Assembly (NCBI GenBank): GCA_026874595.1
Contig: CM049308.1
Coordinates: 46,135,327 to 46,199,326, forward strand
Reading direction: 5' to 3'
DNA from: Sipunculus nudus
Lineage: Eukaryota; Annelida; Sipuncula; Golfingiida; Sipunculidae
DNA: 64,000 nt
Shown here: piece after piece, positions 36,720 through 48,167 of the stretch
Layout of the letters: each line of letters starts with the position of its first letter
How positions within the stretch are numbered: position 1 is the first letter of the stretch
The notes under the pieces: generated by a model
Told to the model about the DNA's origin: nothing
What the model saw: only the letters and a program-made list of their open reading frames with translations
The model's database searches: none
Position numbers and translations under genes: made by a program

Positions 36720-37423
36720 TTTTACTAAGTTGATGGTCAGACGTGCTTCACTGAGTCTTTCAAAGAGGTCGCGAAGAATTTGCAGATGTTTTTACCCAGG
36801 TGTCGCTGTACACGATAAGGTCATCAATATATGCGTCGCAGCCCTGAATATCCTTGACAACCATACGGATGAGGTGCTGGAACGTGGCTTGTGAGTTCTT
36901 CATGCCAAACGGCATAACTTTATACTGGTAAAGTCCTCGCGGCGGACACTTCTTCCACTCGTTCTGTCAGCGGAACTTGCCAGAATCCTTTTAGCAAGTC
37001 AGACTTGGAGACATATCTGGAGCTACCGACTCTATCAATACAATCATCGATCTGCCGAATCAGGAACGTGTCAGTCTTGGTGACAGAGTTCAGTTTTTGA
37101 TAATCTGTGCACATATGGTAACTTCCATCTCGTTTTGGCAAAAGAATACATGGTGAACTCCAGTTACTGTTACTAGGTTCAATAAAATCATTGTCCAGCA
37201 AATATTGAACCTCATCTTGTAGATACTTTTGCTTTTCTGGATTCAGTCTATAAGGATGTTGCTTGACTGCGCTTGCCTCGCCAACATCGACGTCATGGTA
37301 CAATATGTTAGTTCGCGTTGGAATGTCACTAAACAAATGTTCATAAATCTGCAGCAGGTTCTTGAGGTCTTTTAGTTGTTGTACAGTAAGGTGTGACAGT
37401 TTGGCATCCAGGTTCTTAAGCAC
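36720..37423 (-). pseudogene. Reverse transcriptase, element C
   Basis: A 167-codon frame (37,423-36,920) has the finger motifs KQHPYRLNPEK, SSPCILLPKRDGSYHMC, DYQKLNSVTKTD and the first palm motif SKSDLLKGFWQVPL (catalytic Asp). The frame then changes, and MPFGMKNSQATFQH and AYIDDLIVYS follow, with YIDD at 36,820-36,831. All catalytic Asp codons are present but in two frames. Integrase lies upstream of this gene, not downstream. Confidence 0.83.
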
Positions 37424-37507
37424 GTCTGAGTTTTAAAGTGGTACTGTCTACACTGAATGTCTACATCACACAATCAGTATCTACTTTAACTGGGTCCGGG
37501 TCAGTAT

Positions 37508-37756
37508 TTACACAATTAACAGCAGTAACATTATGTACAACATCTGATGTTCTATGTTAACATGGCACAGTTGTTTTTTCTGGTGCCTATCTGGTGTTAA
37601 CAGTATGTAATTTAAATCACTGACTTTCTTGTCAACAATGTTAGAACCAAAATACCTAGCTTGCAGAGGTCTGCCAGGGATAGGTAGTAAGGCAAGGACC
37701 TTTTCACCAGGCTCAAACGTCCTGCTTACAGGGTGCTTGTCATACTTTGCCCCCAT
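37508..37756 (-). pseudogene. Integrase C-terminal domain, element C
   Basis: An 82-codon frame with FEPGEKVLALLPIPGRPLQ, then YFGSNIVDKKVSDLNYILLT and HVN, the GPY/F-type C-terminal integrase subdomain. It sits between the integrase core (38,308-38,030) and RT (37,423), which fixes the order integrase then RT. Confidence 0.75.
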
Positions 37757-38029
37757 TTTACTTTGTGCAGATTTTAGATTAGACCTTGCAATCTCACAAG
37801 CATTGTGTTGTTTAGTGCGAAGTCTGAGACATATTGCAACAAACTAAGAGAATCAGGATTTTCACACAAAAGTTTTTCGTAAAGCAGTTTCAATGGACCG
37901 TGAACTCAGTGTCCGAAAACTAGTTCAAAGGGACTGAAACCCAAGGACTCTTGAAAGGATTCTTTGACAGCAAACAGCAATAGGTTGGATTCCTTCATCC
38001 CAGTCTTTCTAGGGTCATAACAATAAGTC

Positions 38030-38621
38030 TTAATCATGTTTTTTAATGTTTGGTGAAAAACGCTCGAGGGCATCCTGACTTTCAGGATGGTATGGCGAAG
38101 AGCTGTACTGTTTTATACCAAGCTCAAGCATAACTTGCTGGAATATGCAAGACCCTTGCATAAGACCCTTGGTCAGACTGGACAGATTTTGGTAATCCAA
38201 AAGTTGTAAAAAAAACTTGGTCAGAGCCTTGACAACACTTTTGACATTAATTTTGCGCAATGGTATTGCCTCAGGGAACCTGGTAGATGCGCACATAATT
38301 GTCAGCAAGTATTCATGTCCAGATTTTGTTTTGGGCAGTGGTCCAACACAATCAACAATATGCCTACTAAATGGTTTCTCGAATGCAGGAATAGGCTTAA
38401 GTGGGGCTTTAGGAGGATTCTTATTGCCTGAGGTTAGGCCAATAGAAGTGTGTACTAACTTTCTGATAAGTTTTATTTATACCTAAATGGCCAGACAAAG
38501 GAGCCTCATGTGCCATGCTTAGAACTTCTTTGCGAAAGATTATGGGCATTACTATTTGATGTTTGATGGCCCACTCATCATCAGCGCATACATCAGGTGG
38601 TCGCCATTTACGCATAAGCAC
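38030..38621 (-). pseudogene. Integrase zinc-finger and core, element C
   Basis: The frame 38,621-38,421 carries the N-terminal part with His residues of the HHCC domain (MAHEAPLSGHLGINKTY) and the typical YWPNLRQ. The frame 38,308-38,030 carries the core: TRFPEAIPLR, a decayed second-Asp region (SLTKGL), YHPESQDALERF with the catalytic Glu. The second catalytic Asp is lost. It is decayed but unmistakable by order of motifs. Confidence 0.8.
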
Positions 38622-38700
38622 TCAATGTTTGACATCGAAACAAACTGGGTTCTGTGACAGTTCATCTTTAAAAACTGCCCTGGGAAACACACATGAAATA

Positions 38701-38931
38701 TCACGGTCCTTGTGCTGTCTGCGATAAGTTCTGACCTTGAAAATGCTGCATCCTGTACGGGCGAGTCCTTAGATGAGCCACTAGTGACTCCCAGAGTGTT
38801 ATTGTCTGGACCTTTTTCCTCATGTGTGTTTTCTTGGCCATAGATCTTGTTACAGCAGATGAAGGATACAAACCAGGAATTTCCTGACTTTCAGGATCAG
38901 TTTCCTGATTAAGTGACGGCTTTTCTGTCAC
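38701..38931 (-). pseudogene. Linker between protease and integrase, element C
   Basis: A 76-codon frame, polar, with VTRSMAKK. No domain recognised; assigned by position and orientation. Confidence 0.4.
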
Positions 38932-39266
38932 TATTGGTACAGGCTGTACTTTGTCACCTGCAACATCATGCCTAGCAGCAACTGAATTCCCTTAAAAGGT
39001 AAAGTAGTTCTTATGCCAACAGTAAAATTCCCAGAAATCAAATCTGAATTTAAATGTGTACTGTGAAGCAGAACTGAAGTGTGCTTGTCTGAAAACACAC
39101 CATTAACAAGTGCGTGTGCACCAGTAAAAGACCTATTAGAAAATGGCAAAGTGTTTGCTAAAATAAGAGTTTGGCCTGAACCATTGTCCCTCAAAATTCT
39201 TATAGGGGTAGAATCTGAAAAATCACTTGAAAGTGATAAAAAAACCGTCATGTATGAATGGCTCAA
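38931..39266 (-). pseudogene. Aspartic protease, element C
   Basis: A 111-codon frame. IRILRDNGSGQTLIL sits where the catalytic DTG/DSG motif is expected (here Asp-Asn-Gly) and GIQLLLGMM near the end resembles the second retropepsin motif with its Asp lost. The domain context is supportive, but catalytic residues are substituted. It lies upstream of integrase. Confidence 0.55.
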
Positions 39267-39377
39267 ATAACTCCATTTCAGAGTCAGGAGAGGAATCTGC
39301 TACCTCAGTTTCATCCAAAAAAGAACTGACACTGACAGTGTCAGGCATAAACTCTTTTTCATAGCCATTAAAGGAAT

Positions 39378-39810
39378 CTACATCCTTATTACAATCAAAC
39401 TCTTCATGGGAGTCAACTTCTGTTTGTCATAAGAGGACCTGGCCTCATTTAAGATACTCTCGCAAGAGTCATAAAAGGACTTAGCTTTATTTAGAGGATA
39501 CTCCTCGCAGGAGTCTTGAAAGGACCCAGCCTTATTACGTTCCTCGCAAGAATCAAATGAGGTTTTTACCCCGCAAGCTACGGATTCTTCTTTGGCTTCA
39601 GACGGCACGTTGGCCTCCGTAGCATAAAACTCTTTTTTCAGAGTCAATAAAGGAGTTGTACCCCTTATTTGCATGAAAGAGACTGGCTCTTGTACTATGC
39701 TATGCATAGATTTTGAGACACAACCAGAAGGTTTACGCTATGGTTTATTTGCAAGTTTCCAGCAGTCAGGTATTAGATGACCTTTTTGCAGTAGTTATAG
39801 ATTTTCTTAG
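39378..39810 (-). pseudogene. Gag end with repeated DSCEE motif, element C
   Basis: The frame 39,707-39,378 contains four repeats of the type F/Y-D/Q-DSCEE or YDSCES, an acidic Cys-containing repeat. Upstream, at about 39,770-39,810 on the minus strand, the pieces YNYCKK and KGHLIPDCWKL in two frames look like a broken CCHC zinc knuckle. Together this suggests the Gag C-terminus. Nothing of the capsid domain was recognised upstream. Confidence 0.5.
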
Positions 39811-41181
39811 AAAATGACTGGCCTTGGTTGGATTCAGACGCAGTGGACGTGGACTGAGGTGTAGCAGTGGACTTTGCTAAACTATCAGGATTACCCCAAG
39901 TTCCCCTACAGATAAAGATATAAATATTATATGATGTGCTAATGCCTAGGCTGTTTTATCTTAGATAGCCGCCTATTCTTAGTATATTTTCTACCTCATT
40001 TAACATTTCATAAAACGTATAGATAATTACAAGCATAAATAAATCCTAAAAATAATAAAACAATACAGGTAATTAAAGCCCAACTTTTAAGAATACTGAA
40101 AAGCCCGCTCATCTTTTGCAGCCCTAAAAAGTTCTAACCGAATTCTCAGGAAATTCTACATAAAAGTACAGTAACTTCAGGTTGTATCTCTCAGTTTATG
40201 AGACAAACTAATATATTCCTTTTTTTCTTCATAATTCCATAAAAATACCCGTATCTTTCATAAGACATTTTTTATATTATATAACTGCATATATATTATC
40301 AAAAACACATTTCAAATCTTACAAATAATACATACAGCTCATATTACCATTCTAGTCACTATAAGTAAAGTAAAGGAACACTGGTGTACATAGGCACTGT
40401 ACCCTACATACACCCCAAATCCCTCCTTTGTCTTATTTGAATTCAAATCATATATGTACCTAAATTGTTTTTGCACAACCTTGCCCTGTGACTCTTTGAA
40501 CTGTACCCCTATGTGATACCGCTTCTCTCTGTCAGCCAAGCAGGCTTACATAATCCCACTACATAACACCAGACCCTACAGCCTCCTGGGCTTATCCAAA
40601 TATCACAGCCACATGCACCTGCCCGAGATTAATCCCTCAAGCATATACATTTACCTCCGTGAGATAAGCAATTTCTAAATCCCTCAACACTGTGGGTCGT
40701 TAGTAATTAATCACAGCCTGACTGATCTTACCAACAGACACACCTCACACCCTTTGCCTTTGGTATAATTAAGCACACACACTATTTCAATTAAGACAGT
40801 TGTGCACTTACTCATAAACCATTTTCTCCAGCTGTTTTACTTGGCAGCCAATAGCCCCATACTATATACATATCCTTGACTGTAATGATTAATTGATCTA
40901 ATAATCTGTTCCTAGGTAAGCGTTACACTATATCTTATTTCAATACACAGTCCTTTTCCATACTGATTATACACCCCTCCCCTTCCCTCCTAGACCAATG
41001 CCCTGTCGTGGGACATTCTTTATTTATTTCTTTCTTTTCTTCTGCGACTAGAAATCTTTACCAAGTCCCCCCCCCCCCCCAACCCCAACTTACCTACAAA
41101 CATCAAACAAAGTCACCACATTTGACAACACATTTTAACACCTACAGGTAATTAAATAATTAATTACCCTTGCCACATTTC
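39811..41181. other. Gene-free stretch upstream of the env-bearing element
   Basis: AT-rich, with a poly-C run at 41,067-41,081 and no ORF with motifs. A 5' LTR for the gag-pol-env element would be expected here but no match to sequence downstream of env was found. Confidence 0.5.
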
Positions 41182-42483
41182 ATGAGTGACTCTGATCACC
41201 ATATACCTACTGACAGTGACGACTCTGATTCATACACTACTAGTCTAGATGAGACTACGGCGTTAAATCTCTCTCGAGAATTTAACTGCCTACATATAAC
41301 AGAACACAACATGACGAGCACAACTGAACAACTCACTCTAGCATTACAAGAGTCCACTAACACAAACAAACTTGTCTCTCTCCAATCTAACCTTGAGAGA
41401 ACAATATGCAGAGTAGGCCAGTGTGCCTGCAGTAACCCAAGACAGATCAGGCATTATACAGATCAGATCAAACAGGCGGCTATCGACCTGGGAAATGACG
41501 ATAATCTTGTGAAGTCAGTGATTCGGTCCACTCTAGTGGGTAGAGTCTCCAGATCTGTGGAATGTTTCTTGGCCAGAAAAACAACAACAGACAGTGAGGG
41601 CAAGTTTGCCCAAAATATCACTTGGCAGGAAATCATTCAACATATAAAATTTACCTTCCTGCCACCTGATGACAATGACTATCTAAAACATAGACTGACC
41701 AAATTCCGACAGAGGCCAAATGTGACACTGGAGGAGCACAATGACACATTTATACAAATGGTTGTCGACCTGTATGGCTCTAGCCCTCCTGCAGAGAAAA
41801 ATAAAGAAATTGTTGAGCATTATGCTCGCAGTCTAAGCAGTGCTGTTACTGCAAGGGCAGTCATAAAATGTCAAGCCATAGACCAGGCAATGCAAACAGC
41901 TAGAAACATGCTGCATGATGATCCTGCTTTCGAAAAATTGGGGAGAGACACTGACACAAGAGAAGAAACCCCCATGGAAATAGATCTGATAAACAAACGC
42001 TTCCAAATTTTTAGCATCAGGAAGACACAAAATAGACAATACACTAACGCTAGACAGTCACAGAATAAAAGACCAGACTGCAGCTTTTGCTCCAAACTGG
42101 GTCACAAACGGAGCCAGTGCTATGCCCTCAAGAGAATAAATTCACAGGGCCAAGAAGCCCCACGGGCCCCTCAGAACCCCACTTGGGCTAGAAACCCGCC
42201 ACACCATATGTACAGACACAACCACAGCACAATACACAATTACCATCACGACAAACAAATGGACCCAGAGGGAGCTACACTGATCAGTATGGGCGGCAGA
42301 TTGAACCCATGGTCAGTCAGGTACAGCAGTCTAATGTACAAATTCACGCTGTGCAACCATAGGAGCAGAAATACCCTGACCCTCCTCAAGATATTCTGCA
42401 TGAGGGATACACATACAGCCTTAATCGATCAGGCGAACAGTCCCCAAATCATTTATACTTGTGAAAGCCGCATCACAGTATAA
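41182..42483 (+). CDS. gag: Gag polyprotein of the env-bearing gypsy element (D)
   Basis: The frame is open from 41,170, but the first ATG is at 41,182 and is the likely start. The N-terminus is acidic (MSDSDHHIPTDSDD). The middle (frame residues 90-250, counted from 41,170) is the helical capsid region, with WQEIIQHIKFTFLPPDD and L..R..RPNVTLEEHNDTF typical of retrotransposon Gag. A CCHC zinc knuckle is complete: Cys304, Cys307, His312, Cys317. It would form the particle core and bind RNA in the cytoplasm. It overlaps the protease frame by 23 nt, so Gag-Pol probably needed a frameshift. It is the only long intact ORF in this element. Confidence 0.85.
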   Translation: MSDSDHHIPTDSDDSDSYTTSLDETTALNLSREFNCLHITEHNMTSTTEQLTLALQESTNTNKLVSLQSNLERTICRVGQCACSNPRQIRHYTDQIKQAAIDLGNDDNLVKSVIRSTLVGRVSRSVECFLARKTTTDSEGKFAQNITWQEIIQHIKFTFLPPDDNDYLKHRLTKFRQRPNVTLEEHNDTFIQMVVDLYGSSPPAEKNKEIVEHYARSLSSAVTARAVIKCQAIDQAMQTARNMLHDDPAFEKLGRDTDTREETPMEIDLINKRFQIFSIRKTQNRQYTNARQSQNKRPDCSFCSKLGHKRSQCYALKRINSQGQEAPRAPQNPTWARNPPHHMYRHNHSTIHNYHHDKQMDPEGATLISMGGRLNPWSVRYSSLMYKFTLCNHRSRNTLTLLKIFCMRDTHTALIDQANSPQIIYTCESRITV

Positions 42484-42853
42484 ACACGGACGCCCCTTCA
42501 TTAGACTACAATATGCCCAAGCAAGCTTAGAAGCTCTCATTGATACTGGGGCGGCTGTTTCGTTGATGCGGCATGACACCTTTATGGAATTAAATAAAAT
42601 AAATAAAAACTTCACCCTCAATGTCCCTCCCCATGGCCTGCAGTCAGTCACAGGTAACAAACTCGTCGTTACTGGCGTAACCTTCATGCAATTCCTGCAT
42701 CCTGACACTGCACTACGCCTCTTTGTGGTACCAGATTTTCCACATGACATTATTTTAGGGTGTGATGTCCTGAATAGGGGACATGCTACACTTGACCTTA
42801 AACAAAATATATTAACATGGTACAAACGCATGTTCAAGGTCAAACACGAATAA
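42461..42853 (+). pseudogene. Aspartic protease, element D
   Basis: A 130-codon frame with LEALIDTGAAVSLMRHDTF (catalytic Asp-Thr-Gly-Ala) and DIILGCDVLNRGHATLD as the second conserved motif. The domain itself is intact and overlaps the end of gag in a different frame. A stop at 42,853 separates it from RT, so the pol frame is not continuous. Confidence 0.83.
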
Positions 42854-42960
42854 ATGGGAACACCATCTAAAATCTTCATCACACGGCCATGTTATGCTGA
42901 TGCAGACCTGGATCATCACTTAGACAGTTCAGTGACGTATTCGCCTCATCTGAGGAAAAA

Positions 42961-43684
42961 ATGTCTATTTCAAGTCTGCCGCCTCTAAAAGTCAGATCAA
43001 ATGGAATCACATCCCTTCCCCCATATAGGGTTCCCCTGGCAAAGAAAACGGTGCGCGAACAAGAAGTACGAAGACTACTTAAAGAAGGAATAATTAGACC
43101 CAGTAGGTCACCCTATAGTAGTACTGTGTCCCTTGTAAACAAACTGGATGATTCGGTGCGACTGGTAGTCGACTACCGGAAGGACATTCTGATAATTCAG
43201 GCAGACAAGTTCCCTCTCCCACGCTTGGCTGACACTTTTGATGACTTACAGGGAGCCAAGGTTTTTCCACCCTCGATTTGAAGTCAGGGTACCATCAATT
43301 AGCTATGCACCCGGACAGCATACCCCGGACAGCAATGGCGACACCTAGTGGACTATATGAGTTTGTCCGATGCCCATTCGGGCTCTCAGTAGCGCCCTCT
43401 GTATTCCAAAGAGCTATAAGCTGGGCCCTTAAAGAGGCTCTGCTAGACAATTGTGCCCGTGTCTTTATAGATGACATTGTTGTTTTTAGTAAAAGCAGAG
43501 AGGAACATGTCCAACACTTGTAAAAGATATTTCGTTGCCTTAAACAATACATCCTTAAACTCAAGGCCTCAAAATGCAATTTTGCAAAACCAGCAGTAAA
43601 ACTGCTAGGCCACATCATATAAGCAGAAGGGAAGCTGCCTGACCCCGAAAAGACTGAAGCCATAAGAAACATGGGTGCACTCAA
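42961..43684 (+). pseudogene. Reverse transcriptase, element D
   Basis: The frame 42,961-43,281 has the finger motifs LPPYRVPLAKK, SPYSSTVSLVNKLDD and RLVVDYRKD. The frame 43,278-43,523 resumes with SGYHQLAMHPDS, CPFGLSVAPSVFQR and RVFIDDIVVFS, with FIDD at residues 63-66 as the active site. Stops interrupt the thumb at about 43,521 and 43,619. One frameshift and two stops make it inactive as it stands. Confidence 0.82.
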
Positions 43685-44461
43685 AAATGTTAGGGGTGTC
43701 CGCAGTCTGCTAAGCAGCTGTGGGTTTTACAGGCAATTTGTAAAAAACTATGCCGAAATTGCAGCCCCGCTGTTGGCACTGACAAAGAAACATGCTAAGT
43801 TTCACTTGGGACTAAAGCAAAAAATGAAAGACCTGCTAGTTTTACCTCAGCTAATGGCCTACCCAGACCCTGCAAAGCCATATCACCTATACACCGAGGC
43901 TTCAAATGTAGCAGTAGGTGCTGTCCTAGTCCAACTAGACGAGAATAACACAAAGAGAGTTATTGAGTATGTGTCACACACACTTAACCCAGCCCAGAGT
44001 AATTACTCAACCATAGAGCGTGAAGGTCTAGCTGTCATGGTGGCACTGACAAAGCTTAGGCATTACCTGCTTGGTAGCGAGTTCACATTCTATACTGGCC
44101 ACAGACCTTTACAATGTTTGTTTACCTCCAAAATAAACAACACAAGGGTACAGCGCTGGGCACTTACACTGCAGAGTTCAACCCGAAAATTGTGTATAAG
44201 AAAGGCTCCTTGAACATAAAGGCAGATATGTTATCAAGATTGCAAAATTCAAAGCAGATACCACCAGTGCCGGAGCCACCAGTCATCGCTTGTGTCTTCC
44301 CAGGAGCAGTAGATTTGGTGGACCTGGAGGAGGATAGTGAAGCTGAGGATTTAATTCCAGTTACAGCACGTAATGTTTATGATGACATAGACCTTGACGC
44401 CATTGTTGAAGCCCAAACACTACATTTCCCACTCCTGAAAAAAACAAGCTCAAAGGGGTGA
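43671..44461 (+). pseudogene. RT connection and RNase H, element D
   Basis: The frame 43,671-44,213 starts with the connection (LLSSCGFYRQFVKNYAEIAA). It then gives the RNase H motifs YTEASNVAVGAVLVQLD, where the usual first catalytic Asp is Glu, and IEREGLAVMVALTKLRHYL. The second frame (44,114-44,461) carries the end (KGSLNIKADMLSRLQ) and a long acidic tether towards integrase. A frame change lies near 44,120-44,210. Confidence 0.8.
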
Positions 44462-44530
44462 CCCATATCTCACACTGATTGATGGAGCCCTCTATAACTT
44501 ACGAATGCCCCACAAGAGGGCGCCACAGTT

Positions 44531-45618
44531 ATGCCACCACCCTACCCAGGAGAAAGTAATAAAAAATGCGCACCTTCAATTAGGTCATCTAGGGATGATC
44601 AAAACCACGATAGAGTAAATGAGGCTTACATGTGTCCTGAATTAAAAAAAAAGGTTCAACGCGTCATTCATAACTGTCCAAACTGTGCCTTACAAAAAGT
44701 ACCTAAAGACAAAGTAGCTATTCAGAAAATGCCCGTTCCCACACAATGCTTCCAGTTTATCTCATGTGACCTTATAGGCCCATTTATTGTAAGTGTGAAT
44801 GGCAATAGATATGTTCTTACAGTCATGGAACACCTCAGTTCATTCTTAGACGTCTTCCCCATCCCAGATAAAATATGCAAATCTGTATGGACAGCTCTGC
44901 ACCAGCAATACCTTGCTCGCTACGGCACACCTAAAACCATCCTTACAGATAATGGCCTGGACTGGAATTTAATGCCAGAGCATGGGAACAATATCTTAAT
45001 GAATTGGGCATCGAGCACAGAAGATCCACTGCTTATCACCCACAATCAAATGGAAAAATTGAGAGAGTCAATCGGACAGTAAAGGAACTCCTGTCCAGGA
45101 TACTTGCAAATAACCCTGAACAATAGGAATCTGCCCTCAGTGATGTACAATTGGCTCACAACAGTTCCCATAATGAAGCTACAAGTAATAGCCCATACTT
45201 TGTGGTATTTGGGAGACATCCAAATGCTCCATTACGCCACATCAATCCAAATGTTGCTTACACATTAACTGACAGAATACAGAGGATGCACAGCATCTGG
45301 CTTGAGACTCAAGCCCACATTCAAGCTAGCCGCATACCAGACAGACTGAGGTCTGAACAGAAAGCTTCTGCACCAGAAATGGCAGACAGTACCCCAGTTA
45401 TACTAAAAGCAGAGAACCCTCTTACTTTTAGTGCTAAATGTGACCCCAACTGGGTGATCACACAGCAGCGAAACACTACCTGTCACATCAAGAATCAACA
45501 AACTGGTGCAACAAAGAAAGTGCATCGCTCAAAAATTGCACATGCTCCAATCAATGCTGACTGGACCATGATCAACACAAAAAGGCCATCCCACAAACAT
45601 CACATTCGCAAAGATTAA
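44531..45618 (+). pseudogene. Integrase, element D
   Basis: The frame 44,531-45,082 includes the Cys pair of the HHCC domain (HNCPNCALQK) and the core with two catalytic Asp residues (ISCDLIGPF and ILTDNGLDW). The catalytic Glu lies in another frame at about 45,034-45,085, in a typical context (YHPQSNGKIERVN), so a frameshift splits the active site. A stop near 45,123 precedes a last frame (45,151-45,618) with AHNSSHNEATSNSPYFVVFGRHP and the C-terminal domain. No chromodomain is present, unlike elements A and B. Confidence 0.82.
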
Positions 45619-45652
45619 AAAAATCCCTGTTCTGACCCAGCAAACAGACAGA

Positions 45653-46123
45653 TTGCAAAGAAAAGGCAGACTTTCCGCTAAGCGCCCTGGTAACATACGT
45701 TCAACTAATCCTTTCACCTGGAATGGTGAAACACCGAACTGTTACGAATGTGCACGAGCCGGTCATGTCGCGGATGACTGCGACGTTAGATTATACAGGG
45801 TTCAACAGGGAGATTACTCAGGCATTCCCCCAAAATCTCTAAATAGAATTCGGGCCCGGCTGAATAGGTCTAGCAAAGGTAAATCTCCCCTAGATAAACT
45901 GTGCCCATCAAGGAATAAAAAAAGCCCTACACACATCAATGATGAACCTGTAGCAGGCCCATCACAGGCTTATATTCATAAGCCCACAGTTCTTAGACGT
46001 AGTAGCAGGAATACTAGAAAACTAAACTACACACGCCTTCATGAACAAGGCTATGAACATGACTACAAGAAAACCTTACCTATCAAATCTTACATATTTT
46101 CAGATTGTGGGAGACACTGTTAA
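45653..46123 (+). CDS. Zinc-knuckle ORF between integrase and env, element D
   Basis: A 156-codon open frame without a clear ATG at its start (opening TTG), so it may be the end of pol or a separate ORF. It has a complete CCHC knuckle, CYECARAGHVADDC, at residues 30-43, followed by a basic Arg/Lys/Ser-rich region (NRIRARLNRSSKGK, RRSSRNTRKLNY). It overlaps the env start in another frame. A nucleocapsid-like module is normally in Gag, and this element already has one there, so a second knuckle after integrase is unusual. It may add RNA- or DNA-binding to the integrase end. Confidence 0.6.
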   Translation: MQRKGRLSAKRPGNIRSTNPFTWNGETPNCYECARAGHVADDCDVRLYRVQQGDYSGIPPKSLNRIRARLNRSSKGKSPLDKLCPSRNKKSPTHINDEPVAGPSQAYIHKPTVLRRSSRNTRKLNYTRLHEQGYEHDYKKTLPIKSYIFSDCGRHC

Positions 46124-46157
46124 CAAAAAGAAGGTCAATATTAAATACGCATCAAAC

Positions 46158-47932
46158 ATGGCACCCCCTGTCCCCGTGTTGGTTTGGCTGTGTCTTCTGT
46201 GCTACTCCCAAGCTGCACATTCAGGTAATGTCTCAACACTTTTCAACTTTACACCCATAAGACATGGTATTGTTGTCCATGAACAAGGGGAATGTTTCCA
46301 TAAGAAAGGTTCATGGTCACTGTTGGTTTTTTCTCCGCATCGAACCCTACATAGCAACGTCTTGTAAACTCTGTTGACGTTTAATGCTTCCAACCAACGG
46401 GCTAAAACATATCACCGTTCATGTCCTCTCTGGACACGGAAAATCAATAGGCTAATAAAGTATCTGCAAAACCATGACGCCTCACATAGAGAAAAACGAG
46501 GGCTGTTAGATTTTGTGGGGAATTCTCAAAATCCCTATTTGGAATAGCAACACAAAAAGATTTGGAAACTTTCAGAAAGGCATTTAAAAAATTGGCTAAG
46601 TCACAAGAAGACACTATCAGTATCTCTTAGAAAATGGTCACAGCAGCTAATGAGATAACAGTAGTCGCAAATGAGCATTCAAACCAACTTACCCTACTTA
46701 ACAGTACTTTAAATCTCTGGAAAAATACATTAGAATATAACTTAAGGACATTGGCTGGCACTACAAAATTATTACAACATGCTCGGGAAATAGACTTACA
46801 CATTGATTACATGGAGGATATTTTCCAAGAATACCGGCTAGCATGTGAAGTATATAAACTAAAAAGTGCATCTGTTATGCACGGGTATATCTCTCCCGAT
46901 GTTCTCCCCATGAAATACTTAGAACCAGCCCGCAGCAAGATTTCAGCTCTTGGGTTTGGGATACCCCCACCAGGGTGGATATATAAATATGTCAAGACTC
47001 ACCTTGTATTTGCGTTAAATCTAACTTTAAAATATGCTATCAAAATTCATGTTTTCGAGAAAAACCCATACTTATGCTATAACCTCCACTCATGGCCTTT
47101 ACCTATCAAGCCAAATTTTGCTGTCACCTTTAAGATTGTGACCTCAGTCCCAATAAACATGCAGCAACAAATCTTATTCATTCCAAGAAACTGCTCAGGG
47201 TCTAGCCCTTTTCTCTGTAAGGGTACCCCGGTACTCTCAGAATCCCACTACAGGTGTGAAAAGGCAATAATCCATGGCAACCAGGCACTCAGGAAACACT
47301 GCCTGTTCAATGGGTACATTTTAATATTTCTCAGGTTTTCCGGCCATCCCCTCTACACAGTGTTCTTAGCTTTGCCGGAAAACCTTTATCACTGCACTGT
47401 ATGCACGAGCGGCCCTCAAAAGTGGCCCTGCAACCGATAGTTTATTCTATATTCCTTCACCATACATGCTTCTTATTTTACCCTTCATGGCACATTCAAG
47501 GCTTGCTAACAGAAGCTTCGATGATCGATCTTGCCAGTGCTCTCTTTCAATGTCAACCCCCATAAGAAATACAGATGTAATAACATTGAAACACCTGGCT
47601 GCCATCCCAAGCTGGCACAGCTTCAAACATTTATCCCTCATTCCACCTATGTAATCAACGAGTCTCGCATTATTTGACTTCCAGACCCATCTGACTGGTT
47701 TTCCTGGATTTCCATTATGCTCCTTATGATAGCAGGGGCTGTAGGCCTTATCATTCTTTACAAATTTAAACACATACTCCCCACATGCAGCCCAGAGGCC
47801 TGTAGCAAGCAACAACAAGACAATTCAGACAGTATTCTAGATTCCAAGCCACATCAGGACCTTCAGCCACCCCAGTCAGGGAATTTGAACCCAACGTACA
47901 CAACAGCCAGAAACTATGGACGCTTTTCCTGA
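46158..47932 (+). pseudogene. env: env-like fusion glycoprotein, element D (broken)
   Basis: It begins at ATG 46,158 with a signal-peptide-like stretch (hydrophobic residues 5-17). A basic cleavage motif of R-x-K-R type near 46,490-46,500 is followed by a hydrophobic Gly-Leu-Leu-rich start of the kind seen in F-type fusion proteins of errantiviruses. The ectodomain continues in the frame 46,634-47,440 with many Cys residues. The membrane span and cytoplasmic tail lie at 47,690-47,932. Stops and frame changes near 46,365, 46,545, 46,630 and 47,440 break it into at least four pieces, so no full product can be made. Family assignment is by architecture only. Confidence 0.68.
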
Positions 47933-48064
47933 ATACTTTTTCCAAAGTTAGTTAAGGCTTATGGCGCCACGGAATGTACTGAAAATATAAGCTTAACATC
48001 CTATGGATCTAAGGTGCACTAAAGGACTGTAAGCACAAACTCTAACGGCAAATAACCGCTTTTC

Positions 48065-48112
<48 letters not shown>

Positions 48113-48134
48113 AGGTATAGGTGTGTGTTGTATA

Positions 48135-48167
<33 letters not shown>

